The notes beneath the pieces are model-generated. The model was not told the origin of the DNA. It searched no databases and worked only from the letters and a program-made list of their open reading frames with translations. Position numbers and translations under genes: made by a program. From the NCBI GenBank assembly GCA_947474005.1, contig CANJHI010000014.1:1-54832 (forward strand): a DNA stretch of 54,832 nucleotides. Reading direction: 5' to 3'. The DNA is from Alphaproteobacteria bacterium. GTDB taxonomy: Bacteria > Pseudomonadota > Alphaproteobacteria > Reyranellales > Reyranellaceae. Below, one piece after another: positions 1-7,518 of the stretch (within the stretch, counting starts at the first letter, position 1; the number at the start of each line of letters is the position of its first letter).

Positions 1-2
1 AG

Positions 3-272
3 ATCCCCAACGCGCCGGTGTCGCGCCCAGCCGACCTGTTCGAGGACCCGCATCTGGTGTGGCGGCAGCTTTTCCGAAAATATCCTCACCCCAGCGAAGG
101 CGAGATCTTGATGGTCGAGCCGCCGATGCGGATGAGCCGGACGCCACCCGCAATCCGGTCAATGGCGCCGCTCCAAGGAGCCGATTCGAGGGCCATCCTG
201 GCCGAAGCCGGGGTCGGTGAAGCCGACATTGATGCCTTGAAGGCGGCGGGCGCCTTGATCGAGCCCGACTGA
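3..272 (+). CDS. CaiB/BaiF-type CoA-transferase, C-terminal end (partial)
   Basis: Only the last 89 codons lie in the window; the frame is open from base 3 and ends in TGA. The visible part opens with IPNAPVSRPADLFEDPHL, which resembles the conserved C-terminal stretch of family III CoA-transferases (formyl-CoA/carnitine CoA-transferase group), and the tail GVGEADIDALKAAGAL is the usual terminal helix of that family. Such enzymes move CoA between acyl groups in the cytosol; the substrate cannot be read from this end. It converges with the LapA-like gene, leaving 19 bases between stop codons. Confidence 0.8.
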   Translation: MPNAPVSRPADLFEDPHLVWRQLFRKYPHPSEGEILMVEPPMRMSRTPPAIRSMAPLQGADSRAILAEAGVGEADIDALKAAGALIEPD

Positions 273-291
273 CGGTCAGGTACCGATCGGT

Positions 292-690
292 TTACGACAG
301 CGGACCGCGTCTCGCGGGCGAGGCCAAGTCTGGCGCAACCAACGCTCTTTGGCGCTCGATCGCCTTCTGGCCGGGAGACGCCACGCTTGCTGCCGTCGAA
401 GGTTGTTGCCCCGCAACGTCGCGCAGGCGCGCGACCTCGCGCTCCAGCCGTGCTGCCTGGCTGCTCGCCTCGCGCACCCGGCGACGGTGATGGCGCGCCG
501 CCCACCAGCCGATCCCCAGACCCGCCAGCACGCCCGTCAGAAGCAGGCCCACGACCAGCAGGTAGAGCGGAAGCACGATGATGTGCGGCAACGGCCACAA
601 GGCCAGCTGAACAGGCTGGGTGTTGCTGACGGCAATCAGGACGCCGGCCAGGACGAAGAGCAGGAACAGAGCGCGGGAGAGAATTTTCAT
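292..690 (-). CDS. LapA-domain (DUF1049) inner-membrane protein
   Basis: This 132-residue protein has two hydrophobic segments (about residues 5-26 and 36-62) followed by a basic, Arg-rich cytoplasmic helix with coiled-coil character (about 66-95). The motif SNTQPVQLALWPLP in the short loop between the membrane segments is typical of lipopolysaccharide assembly protein A domains. In enterobacteria LapA works with LapB in controlling LpxC turnover; no lapB is seen here. It lies 84 bases downstream of ihfB on the same strand, as is common in alphaproteobacteria. The family is clear; the exact role is inferred. Confidence 0.8.
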   Translation of the reverse strand: MKILSRALFLLFVLAGVLIAVSNTQPVQLALWPLPHIIVLPLYLLVVGLLLTGVLAGLGIGWWAARHHRRRVREASSQAARLEREVARLRDVAGQQPSTAASVASPGQKAIERQRALVAPDLASPARRGPLS

Positions 691-774
691 GCGGTGCCCA
701 GCATGACACAGCGTGCCCCGTCGATGCGAGCGGACAGACGCAGAAGGAACGGCGCGATGACGGCGCCGGCGCCG

Positions 775-1107
775 CTATTTCTTGTCGGTCGCGGTCTCGG
801 CCGGCAACAGGCCGGCCGCCCGCGCCGCTTCCTTGTTCAGGCGGTCGCGCAGGTCCTTGCCGGTCTTGAAATAGGGCACGCGCTTGGAGGCCACCGCAAC
901 CTGCTCGCCGGTGCGCGGATTACGGCCGGTGCGTGGGTCGCGCTTCTTCACCGAGAAGGCGCCGAAACCCCGCAATTCGACCCGATGCCCCGAGGCCAGT
1001 GCTTTGGAGATTTCATCGAAGACCGTCGCGACGATCCTCTCGACATCCCTTTGGTAGAGATGCGGATTCCGGGCCGCCAGGCGGGCAATCAGCTCGGACT
1101 TGGTCAT
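775..1107 (-). CDS. ihfB: Integration host factor subunit beta
   Basis: This 110-residue DNA-bending protein begins [11 protein letters not shown] and carries the HU/IHF signature [22 protein letters not shown] (about residues 47-68), with the Pro of the intercalating beta-ribbon arm present. The ending [15 protein letters not shown] is typical of the IHF beta chain rather than HU. A short polar tail (ETATDKK) follows. The partner ihfA is not in the window. The gene has its own promoter and is separated from rpsA by a terminator, so it is probably transcribed independently of aroA-cmk-rpsA. Confidence 0.95.
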   Translation of the reverse strand: MTKSELIARLAARNPHLYQRDVERIVATVFDEISKALASGHRVELRGFGAFSVKKRDPRTGRNPRTGEQVAVASKRVPYFKTGKDLRDRLNKEAARAAGLLPAETATDKK

Positions 1108-1139
1108 CGCGGTTCCATGGCGAGGCCGACAGGCCCCGA

Positions 1140-1152
1140 GATCAAGGATTTA
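1140..1152. promoter_or_regulatory. IHF-like binding site in the ihfB leader
   Basis: The sequence GATCAAGGATTTA matches the IHF consensus WATCAANNNNTTR at every specified position except the first. It lies just downstream of the predicted ihfB start of transcription and next to an AT-rich tract (1150-1176), so autorepression by IHF is plausible. This is inference from motif and position only. Confidence 0.4.
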
Positions 1153-1160
1153 AGTCTTTG

Positions 1161-1188
1161 ATATTAAACTAAATAAAGGTGTCGTCAA
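1161..1188 (-). promoter_or_regulatory. Sigma-70-type promoter of ihfB
   Basis: On the minus strand TTGACG (1188-1183) and TAATAT (1166-1161) are separated by 16 bases, a near-consensus vegetative promoter in an AT-rich patch that stands out from the GC-rich surroundings. Transcription would start near 1154, giving a leader of about 47 bases before the ihfB ATG at 1107. Confidence 0.65.
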
Positions 1189-1203
1189 GCCTAACCCCTT
1201 GAA

Positions 1204-1240
1204 AGCAAAAGAAAAGGCCGACCCTTGCGGGCCGGCCTTT
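1204..1240 (-). terminator. Intrinsic terminator after rpsA
   Basis: AAAGGCCG (1213-1220) pairs with CGGCCTTT (1233-1240), and on the minus strand the stem runs into TTCTTTTGC (1212-1204). It sits 22 bases past the rpsA stop codon and upstream of the separate ihfB promoter. Confidence 0.8.
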
Positions 1241-1261
1241 CCATCAGTTGGTCGGAAGGAC

Positions 1262-2995
1262 CTATTTCTCGTCGTCCTCGCCCTTCTTCTGAGCCCGGCT
1301 GAGTGCCGCTCCCAGGATGTCGCCCAGGCTGGCGCCCGAGTCGGACGAGCCGAAATCGGCCATCGCCTTCTTCTCTTCGTCCATCTCGCGCGCCTTGACC
1401 GACAGCACGACCCGGCGCGAGGCCTTGTCGATGTTGGTGATCTTGGCGTCGAGCTTGTCGCCGATGGCGTAGCGGTCGGGACGCTGCTCGGAGCGGTCGC
1501 GGCTCAGCTCCGACTTGCGGATGAAGCCCGGGATGCCGTCCTGCACCGTGACGTCGATGCCGTTGTCCTGGATGCCGGCCACGATGACGGTGACCACGTC
1601 GCCCTTCTTGGCGACAACACCCACCTTCTCGAACGGATCGTTGGCGAGCTGCTTGATGCCGAGCGAAATGCGCTCCTTGTCGATATCGACGTCGAGAACC
1701 TTGACCTTGACCTGGTCGCCCTTCTTGAAGTCGCGGATCGCCTCGTCACCGGCCTTGTCCCACGACAGGTCGCTGAGATGCACCATGCCGTCGATGTCGC
1801 CGGGCAGGCCGACGAACAGGCCGAACTCGGTGATGTTGCGGACTTCGCCTTCCAGCTCGGTGCCCGCCGGATACTGCTCGGCGAAGCTCTCCCACGGGTT
1901 GGCCATGCACTGCTTGAGGCCGAGCGAGATGCGGCGCTTGGACATGTCGACGTCCAGAACCATCACTTCGACCTCCTGCGAGGTCGCGACGATCTTGCCC
2001 GGATGCACGTTCTTCTTGGTCCAGCTCATTTCGCTGACATGGACCAGCCCTTCGACACCCGGCTCCAGCTCGACGAACGCGCCGTAGTCGGTGATGTTGG
2101 TGACGCGGCCCTTGAGCTTGAAGCCGACCGGATACTTGGCGCCGGCGCCATCCCAGGGATCGCTCATCAGCTGCTTCATGCCGAGCGAGATGCGCTGCGT
2201 CTCGGCGTTGAAGCGGATGACCTGCACCTTGACCTGCTGGCCGATGGTGAGGGCCTCCGACGGATGGTTGATGCGCTTCCAGGCGATATCGGTGACATGC
2301 AGCAGGCCGTCGACGCCGCCCAGATCCACGAAGGCGCCGTAGTCGGTGATGTTCTTGACCACGCCGTCGAGCACCTGGCCCTCCGACAGCGCGCCCATCA
2401 GGCGCGTACGGTCCTCGGCGCGGGTCTCTTCCATGACGGCGCGGCGCGACACCACGATGTTGCCGCGGCGACGGTCCATCTTGAGGATCTGGAACTGCTG
2501 GGCCTGGCCCATCAGCGGGCCGACATCGCGGACCGGACGGACATCGACCTGGCTGCCTGGCAGGAACGCCACGGCGCCGCTGAGGTCGACGGTGAAGCCG
2601 CCTTTGACGCGACCGAAAATCGTGCCCATCACCCGTTCCTGGTCGGTGAAGGCCTTCTCGAGGACGGTCCAGGCTTCCTCGCGGCGCGCCTTGTCGCGCG
2701 ACAGGACGGCCTCGCCTTCCTTGTTCTCCATGCGATCGACGAAGATGTCGATCAGGTCACCTTCCTTGATTTCCGGCGCGCCCGTCCCGTTGGCGAACTC
2801 GCGCAGAGCGACACGGCCTTCGGACTTGAGGCCGACATCGATGGTGACGAAGTCGTTGGCAATGCGAATGACGCGGCCCTTGACGACCTGCCCTTCGAAG
2901 CTCGTCGAACCGCCGAGCGATTCGTCGAGAAGTGCCGCGAACTCGTCGCTGGACGTGTCGTTCGCGGGTTTACGGAGGGCGCTGCCCTTTGCCAT
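1262..2995 (-). CDS. rpsA: 30S ribosomal protein S1
   Basis: The 577-residue product has repeated S1 RNA-binding domains; the motif [I/V]TDYGAFV[D/E]L appears twice in full (VKNITDYGAFVDLGGVDGLLH, VTNITDYGAFVELEPGVEGL) and related repeats follow (VRNITEFGLFVGL). Length and layout fit six S1 domains. S1 binds mRNA and docks it on the 30S subunit. I chose ATG at 2995 (MAKGSALRK) because GAAGGAGAG precedes it by 6 bases; a longer frame exists upstream but has no such site. It follows aroA and cmk on the same strand. The last 20 residues are acidic and lysine-rich. Confidence 0.96.
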   Translation of the reverse strand: MAKGSALRKPANDTSSDEFAALLDESLGGSTSFEGQVVKGRVIRIANDFVTIDVGLKSEGRVALREFANGTGAPEIKEGDLIDIFVDRMENKEGEAVLSRDKARREEAWTVLEKAFTDQERVMGTIFGRVKGGFTVDLSGAVAFLPGSQVDVRPVRDVGPLMGQAQQFQILKMDRRRGNIVVSRRAVMEETRAEDRTRLMGALSEGQVLDGVVKNITDYGAFVDLGGVDGLLHVTDIAWKRINHPSEALTIGQQVKVQVIRFNAETQRISLGMKQLMSDPWDGAGAKYPVGFKLKGRVTNITDYGAFVELEPGVEGLVHVSEMSWTKKNVHPGKIVATSQEVEVMVLDVDMSKRRISLGLKQCMANPWESFAEQYPAGTELEGEVRNITEFGLFVGLPGDIDGMVHLSDLSWDKAGDEAIRDFKKGDQVKVKVLDVDIDKERISLGIKQLANDPFEKVGVVAKKGDVVTVIVAGIQDNGIDVTVQDGIPGFIRKSELSRDRSEQRPDRYAIGDKLDAKITNIDKASRRVVLSVKAREMDEEKKAMADFGSSDSGASLGDILGAALSRAQKKGEDDEK

Positions 2996-3018
2996 GTAGT
3001 ACTCTCCTTCATCGATCC

Positions 3019-3036
3019 CGGGCGGCACAGCGCCCG
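3019..3036 (-). promoter_or_regulatory. Hairpin in the rpsA leader
   Basis: CGGGCG (3019-3024) and CGCCCG (3031-3036) form a perfect 6-bp stem with a 6-base loop, about 10 bases upstream of the rpsA Shine-Dalgarno sequence. S1 autoregulates its own translation in several proteobacteria through leader structures, so this may be part of such an element. No family-level match was attempted. Confidence 0.35.
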
Positions 3037-3145
3037 TCGGCCAACCGGTTAAGTCCGGCGGATCCACTGCCTTTGAAACACCGACGCCCAGACGACACGC
3101 CCGTTCGCAATCGCCGCTTGTTGTCTTCGATCCGCCGGCGGCGAT

Positions 3146-3778
3146 TTACGGCCCGGAGGATCGAAAGCCCTTGCGCTCGATGAACGCCAACGCGGCAGCA
3201 AACGCTGCGTCGGCATCCATGTCGCTGGTATCGAGAAGGAAAGCATCGGGCGCGGCTTTAAGAGGTGCAGCCGCCCGTTCGCTGTCGCGACGGTCCCGCT
3301 CCGCCATCTCGGCAAGAACGCGCGGTTTTATAGTGTCGGCCCCCCGTTCGCGCAACTCCTGGTACCGGCGCTCGGCGCGGGCTTCGGGACTGGCCGTCAC
3401 GAACAGCTTCACCGGCGCGTCGGGGCAGATGACCGTACCGACATCGCGCCCGTCCAGGACCGCACCCGATGGCTGATATGCGAATTTCCTCTGGAAATTC
3501 AAAAGGTTATCCCGCACCTTCGGGATCGCGGCGACCTTTGAGGCCTGTTGGCCAGCGCTGTCCGTCCGCAGCTCCGGATCGGCCAGATCGGAGGCCTGCA
3601 GCTCTGCCGCGATTTCGGCCGGTGCCTGGCCGGTCCGATGGGATTTCACGCCGACCACCCGGTAAAGCAGGCCGGTATCGAGATGGGGGAGGCCGAAATG
3701 GGCCGCCAGCCGCCGCGCGAGGGTACCCTTGCCTGCGGCCGATGGCCCGTCGATGGCGATGATCAGCCGGCCGTTCAC
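3146..3778 (-). CDS. cmk: (d)CMP kinase
   Basis: This 210-residue cytosolic kinase phosphorylates CMP and dCMP with ATP. It begins MNGRLIIAIDGPSAAGKGTLARRLA, with the P-loop GPSAAGKGT at residues 11-19. DTGLLYRVVG (about 36-45) matches the nucleotide-monophosphate-binding helix, and LDGRDVGTVICPDA is the conserved CMP-binding region. It starts 10 bases after the aroA stop and precedes rpsA by 150 bases; the aroA-cmk-rpsA order is conserved across proteobacteria. The length is slightly short of the E. coli enzyme (227 residues). Confidence 0.95.
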   Translation of the reverse strand: MNGRLIIAIDGPSAAGKGTLARRLAAHFGLPHLDTGLLYRVVGVKSHRTGQAPAEIAAELQASDLADPELRTDSAGQQASKVAAIPKVRDNLLNFQRKFAYQPSGAVLDGRDVGTVICPDAPVKLFVTASPEARAERRYQELRERGADTIKPRVLAEMAERDRRDSERAAAPLKAAPDAFLLDTSDMDADAAFAAALAFIERKGFRSSGP

Positions 3779-3788
3779 GCCCGCGCCC

Positions 3789-5114
3789 TCACGCGGGCTC
3801 GATCTTGGCGCCGAGCCCGTTCATGAGGTCCGCGAAGCCGGGAAAGCTGGTGTCGATCGGCGAGCCGTCATCGACGGCCACGGGCTCGCGCGTGGCGAGC
3901 CCCAGCACGAGGAATGACATGGCGATGCGATGGTCGAGGTGCGTCTTGACCAGGCCACCGCCGTCCGGAGGCGCGCCCGTGCCATGCACGGCGAGGCTAT
4001 CGGCCCCCATTTCGTGGCGGATTCCATTCGCCGCCAGGCCCGCCGCGACACTCGAAAGCCGGTCGCTTTCCTTGGCGCGCAATTCGGCCAGTCCCAGCAT
4101 GTGCGTCGTGCCGACGGCGCAGGAAGCGGCCACAGCCAGGATGGGATATTCATCGATCATCGTCGGCGCCCGCTCGGCCGGCACCTCGATGCCTTTCAGT
4201 CCTCCGCCCTTCACACGCAAATCGGCCACCGGCTCGCCGCCGACCTCGCGCGGATTCTCGAAGGCGATATCGGCGCCCATCTCGCGCAGGCACTCGTAGA
4301 GCCCGGCCCGCAGGGGATTCACCCCGACATTCTCGACCGTCACGTCACTGCCCGGCCGGATCGCCGCCGCAACCACGGCAAAGGCCGCCGATGATGGATC
4401 GCCCGGCACCACGATGTCGCGGCCCTTGAGCTCGGGCCAGCCGACAACCGTGATGCGCTTGCCGCCGCCTTCGGCCGGGCTCACCCGAACCTCGGCGCCG
4501 AAATGGCGCAACATCCGTTCGGTGTGATCGCGCGTCGCCTCGGGTTCGATCACCGTGGTCTCGCCGGCGGTATTGAGACCGGCCAGCAGGATGGCGCTTT
4601 TCACCTGCGCCGAGGCGACGGGCAGGCGGTATTCGATCGGCACCATTTCGTCTGTGCCGATCACGGCCAGCGGCATGCGGCCGCCGTCGCGCCCCTCGAA
4701 GCGCGCCCCCATGCGCGACAGCGGCTCGATGACCCTCTGCATCGGCCGCGATCGCAGCGATGCGTCGCCGGTCATGAAGCTGGTGAAGGGATGGCTGGCG
4801 AGAATGCCCGACAGCAGCCGCGCCGCGGTGCCGGAGTTTCCGAGATCGAGCACATCCCCCGGCTCGCGGCCGCCGCCCACGCCAAAGCCCCGGATTCGCC
4901 AGAGCCCCGTGCCCAGATGTTCGACCTCGGCGCCGAGCGCCCGCAGGGCGGCAGCCGTCGCCAGGACGTCCTCGCCCTCCAGGAGGCCGCTGATATTGGT
5001 CTCGCCAAGTGCCAGGGCCCCGAACATCAGGGCGCGGTGCGAAACCGACTTGTCGCCGGGCGCGCGGACCCGGCCGCTCAATCGGGCGGCGGGACGGGCG
5101 ATCAGCTTGGCCAT
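3789..5114 (-). CDS. aroA: 3-phosphoshikimate 1-carboxyvinyltransferase (EPSP synthase)
   Basis: The sixth enzyme of the shikimate pathway joins phosphoenolpyruvate to shikimate-3-phosphate. The 441-residue product shows VRAPGDKSVSHRALMFGALA near the N-terminus, GNSGTAARLLSG, and RVKESDRLSS-like AELRAKESDRLSSVAAGL toward the end; the active-site Lys and the DEYP motif (PTMIDEYPILAVAA) are present. In the loop where some glyphosate-tolerant class II enzymes differ, I read NSGTAARL. The start is taken at 5114 (MAKLIARP); ATG at 5144 is an alternative that adds ten residues, and neither has a strong Shine-Dalgarno sequence. First gene of the aroA-cmk-rpsA run. Confidence 0.95.
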   Translation of the reverse strand: MAKLIARPAARLSGRVRAPGDKSVSHRALMFGALALGETNISGLLEGEDVLATAAALRALGAEVEHLGTGLWRIRGFGVGGGREPGDVLDLGNSGTAARLLSGILASHPFTSFMTGDASLRSRPMQRVIEPLSRMGARFEGRDGGRMPLAVIGTDEMVPIEYRLPVASAQVKSAILLAGLNTAGETTVIEPEATRDHTERMLRHFGAEVRVSPAEGGGKRITVVGWPELKGRDIVVPGDPSSAAFAVVAAAIRPGSDVTVENVGVNPLRAGLYECLREMGADIAFENPREVGGEPVADLRVKGGGLKGIEVPAERAPTMIDEYPILAVAASCAVGTTHMLGLAELRAKESDRLSSVAAGLAANGIRHEMGADSLAVHGTGAPPDGGGLVKTHLDHRIAMSFLVLGLATREPVAVDDGSPIDTSFPGFADLMNGLGAKIEPA

Positions 5115-5197
5115 TTTGGCTGTCCCGGACAGGGCACTCTCCATAAAGGATGACGCAAATGCAGTGCGGCGCCCTCCTAGCATGCCGGAATTTGGTT

Positions 5198-5226
5198 TTG
5201 ACAGGGTGAAAGACGCATGACATACG
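5198..5226 (+). promoter_or_regulatory. Possible promoter of the FYDLN zinc-ribbon gene
   Basis: TTGACA (5198-5203) is followed after 17 bases by CATACG (5221-5226). The -35 is consensus but the -10 is weak, with only three matches to TATAAT. The position fits a short leader before the GTG at 5280. Confidence 0.35.
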
Positions 5227-5279
5227 CGCTCCCTCGCGGCCGATTCGGCCGAATTCAGCGGAATTCCGGGAGATTCAGC

Positions 5280-5648
5280 GTGGTCAAGGCGACCTGGGGT
5301 ACCAAGCGCACCTGCCAGAGCTGTGCAGCGCGCTTCTACGATCTGAACAAGAGCCCGATCAAATGCCCCAAGTGCGGGCGTGAGCACGATCGCGAGGACT
5401 TCGTGAAGGTGCGTCGTGGCCGCGGCGCGGCGGCGGCGGCGGCTGCCACGGCAGCGGCAGCGACTGCCGCAGCGGCACTGATCAAGGCAGCGGCCAAGAA
5501 GAAGGCCGATGACGCGGCACTGGCCGGCGACGAATTGCCCGACGTCGAGGGCGACGACGCGCTCGAGGCGGACGATCTCGCCGACGAGACGGATGACATC
5601 GAGGTCGAAGTAGAAGTCGAGGACGACAAGGGCGAAGGCGACCGCTAG
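5280..5648 (+). CDS. TIGR02300 family (FYDLN acid domain) zinc-ribbon protein
   Basis: This 122-residue protein has three parts. The first is a zinc ribbon with CxxC pairs at residues 12/15 and 29/32 around ARFYDLNKSPIKCPKC. Next come a basic linker and an alanine-rich segment (about 50-72), then a strongly acidic tail of Asp/Glu blocks. The family is of unknown function and almost confined to alphaproteobacteria. I chose the GTG at 5280 because GGGAGA precedes it and because related proteins begin close to the GTKRTC motif; an upstream in-frame ATG at 5217 would add a poorly conserved extension. It is divergent from aroA and precedes the tRNA gene, a common arrangement. Confidence 0.85.
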   Translation: MVKATWGTKRTCQSCAARFYDLNKSPIKCPKCGREHDREDFVKVRRGRGAAAAAAATAAAATAAAALIKAAAKKKADDAALAGDELPDVEGDDALEADDLADETDDIEVEVEVEDDKGEGDR

Positions 5649-5718
5649 GGCTATTGCCAGTCCCCTGTTGCCAGTTGAGGGGGCAGGAATTATACCTCGC
5701 GCCGCGACCCAGGATTTC

Positions 5719-5794
5719 GGGGCCATAGCTCAGCTGGGAGAGCGCTACGATGGCATTGTAGAGGTCAACGGTTCGATCCCGTTTGGCTCCACCA
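5719..5794 (+). tRNA. tRNA-Ala, anticodon GGC
   Basis: The 76-base gene folds as a standard cloverleaf: acceptor GGGGCCA (5719-5725) against TGGCTCC (5784-5790), D-arm with AGCTCAGCTGGGAGAGC, anticodon stem CTACG/TGTAG with loop ATGGCAT, and T-arm AACGG-TTCGATC-CCGTT. The anticodon GGC lies at 5752-5754 and reads GCC, with GCU by wobble. The discriminator A and CCA end are encoded (5791-5794). Confidence 0.95.
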
Positions 5795-5802
5795 ACTAGA
5801 TC

Positions 5803-5840
5803 AAGGGCCCATCCGGCAACGGTTGGGCCCTTCGATTTTC
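5803..5840 (+). terminator. Terminator-like hairpin after tRNA-Ala
   Basis: AAGGGCCCA (5803-5811) pairs perfectly with TGGGCCCTT (5824-5832), with inner CCG/CGG pairing in the loop, followed by CGATTTTC. It lies 8 bases after the encoded CCA, where a tRNA transcript would end. Confidence 0.7.
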
Positions 5841-5911
5841 TGGGCTGCATCGACATCGACCGCAGGGCTGTCGTGGCCTTGAGGTCCTTGGCATAGTCTT
5901 GGGAAGGCGCC

Positions 5912-6937
5912 GTGGCCGTAAATTCAGAGCAATCGCAAATGGCCGGATCCAAGAAATTCGCAATAGTCGCCATGGCCGCGGCGGCGCTGGCCATCCTGAT
6001 CCTGTTCTTGTCGGATCTGGCCGCCCATCGCCAATCCGACAGAGGTCGGGACGGCATCATCGCGACCGGCCCCCTCATCTCACGCGGCTATACCGAGGCA
6101 CCGGCCGGAACCGTGGTGGTCGCGGGCAATGCAGAGGCCGGCGGCAGCGTACTGTTGGAACTGCGCATCACCGACGGTCAGAAGGTCAAAAAGGGCGACA
6201 TCATCGCCGTGCTGTCCAACTATCCGACGGCCGAGGTGCTGGTCCACGAGGCCGAGGCCGGACTGGTCAAGACCAAGCAGCAGCGCGAAGCGATGGTCTC
6301 GGGCTATCGCGCTTCCCAAATAGAAATGCAGGAAATCGGAGTCCGGACAGCGGAGGAAGAAACCAAACTCAAGACGATGCAGTTGCAACGCACCGACGGA
6401 CCGCCCGACCAGAAGCAGCTCGAGGTCAACATTTCGCAGCAGAAGCTCGAGCAGCAGAAAGCAAAACTCCGGGTCATGAAGGAAACGCTGACGACCGATC
6501 TCGCGCAAATCGAGAACGGGATCACCATCGCGCAGACCAAACTCGACAATGCGCTGGTGACCCGGGAGGACGCGTTGGTGCGCTCGCCGCTCAACGGCAT
6601 TGTCGTGCAAATCTACACCCGCCAGGGCGAGCGCGTTTCAAGCAACGGAATCGCCAAGATCGTCGACCTGAGCCAGATGCGTGTCATCACCGACATCGAC
6701 GATCTGCATTTCAGCCGCGTGGCGCTCGGCGGTAAGGTCGAGGTCACATTCCGCGGCAACTCCCGAATCTACACCGGCAAGATATCGCGCATCATGCCCG
6801 TCGTTCGGCGTCTGAAGCGCAGCCAGGCCGATTTTGCCGAAGGCAACGTCAACCTGGTCGAGATCGAGATCGAACTCGACGAGACGACCGGCATTCCCCA
6901 GGTGCTGACCCGGGAGGCACGCGTCACGTTCCTATGA
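5912..6937 (+). CDS. HlyD-family periplasmic adaptor (membrane fusion protein)
   Basis: This 341-residue protein has one N-terminal membrane anchor (about residues 15-35), a lipoyl/barrel-sandwich half (GTVVVAGNAEAGGSVLLELRITDGQKVKKGDIIAVL), a long Gln/Glu/Lys-rich coiled coil (about 110-215), the second lipoyl half (ALVRSPLNGIVVQIYTRQGERVS) and a beta-barrel. Such adaptors bridge an inner-membrane pump to the outer membrane, but no ABC, RND or outer-membrane partner is adjacent. The GTG at 5912 follows GGGAAGG by only four bases; ATG at 5939 is a possible start that still keeps the anchor. Confidence 0.85.
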   Translation: MAVNSEQSQMAGSKKFAIVAMAAAALAILILFLSDLAAHRQSDRGRDGIIATGPLISRGYTEAPAGTVVVAGNAEAGGSVLLELRITDGQKVKKGDIIAVLSNYPTAEVLVHEAEAGLVKTKQQREAMVSGYRASQIEMQEIGVRTAEEETKLKTMQLQRTDGPPDQKQLEVNISQQKLEQQKAKLRVMKETLTTDLAQIENGITIAQTKLDNALVTREDALVRSPLNGIVVQIYTRQGERVSSNGIAKIVDLSQMRVITDIDDLHFSRVALGGKVEVTFRGNSRIYTGKISRIMPVVRRLKRSQADFAEGNVNLVEIEIELDETTGIPQVLTREARVTFL

Positions 6938-7011
6938 TCCAGCCCGGCGGCCAGACATGCTGGCGATTTCGCCGGGAGCCCTGTAGAGATCGATGACATG
7001 AAAGCGGTTGC

Positions 7012-7275
7012 GTGGACTATCTGAAAGAACTGGCCGTGCGGGCCAATTTGAGCGCCACCTGGGAAGCCTGGTCGCCCACCTATCGGGTTCTGGCGATCGC
7101 GGCAGGTTTGGCCCTCGCCTACTGGGCGCTGCGTTTCGCGGTTCCCGCCGTCCTGCGGATCCTGTGGCCGGTGCTGTTCGTGGTTTTCGCACTGGCTGCT
7201 GTCTGGGCCATTTTCCCGGAAGCAACCTGCTCGGTCGAATTGATCTCCAAACTGCCGGTGATCTGCGCCCGCTAA
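7012..7275 (+). CDS. Small membrane protein of unknown function
   Basis: I do not recognise this 87-residue protein. It starts at GTG (MDYLKELAVRAN), has an amphipathic N-terminal helix, two hydrophobic segments (about residues 26-45 and 48-68) and a short tail with two cysteines (ATCSVELISKLPVICAR). It lies 74 bases after the HlyD-type adaptor on the same strand and may belong to the same transcript. No clear Shine-Dalgarno sequence precedes the GTG, so the start is uncertain, but reading frame and composition look coding. Confidence 0.55.
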   Translation: MDYLKELAVRANLSATWEAWSPTYRVLAIAAGLALAYWALRFAVPAVLRILWPVLFVVFALAAVWAIFPEATCSVELISKLPVICAR

Positions 7276-7294
7276 GCAACTCGCCCCACCCGAG

Positions 7295-7365
7295 TGTCAC
7301 ATCCCAGAGTGTCACACCAAGTTGAGACAAATGTTGTGACACAGGTTGAGCGCCCACCTGTCACA
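7295..7365. repeat. Four TGTCACA heptamers, one inverted
   Basis: TGTCACA occurs at 7295-7301, 7310-7316 and 7359-7365, and its complement TGTGACA at 7335-7341. The last copy leads into a GAGAATCTGACCCC stretch that reminds me of the ends of IS21-type elements, which carry several short terminal repeats. No transposase is present. An operator array is the alternative. Confidence 0.55.
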
Positions 7366-7518
7366 TCGGCGAGAATCTGACCCCGCGGCCCCGCCTCGGG
7401 CGGCCGCAGATGACCGTCTAAACTCAGCCTCGGACGCGTTTTTCGCGCCTCGGTCCATCCCACTGCCGGACGGATCGTCGGCGGGGACAGCCTTTGCTTG
7501 CTACTCACGGCTCATTAT

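Noticed and set aside
1199..3052. A long open frame on the plus strand opposite rpsA (over 600 codons).
   Set aside because: It is a mirror of the S1 gene, which has clear domain repeats and a good ribosome site; in GC-rich DNA antisense frames stay open by composition.
7295..7365. The heptamer array as a CRISPR.
   Set aside because: Repeats are only seven bases, unequally spaced and mixed in orientation; no cas genes are present.
7272..7508. A 78-codon minus-strand frame in the spacer before guaD, downstream of the promoter-like element.
   Set aside because: It runs through the heptamer repeats, lacks a ribosome site and has no recognisable features; I keep the region as non-coding.
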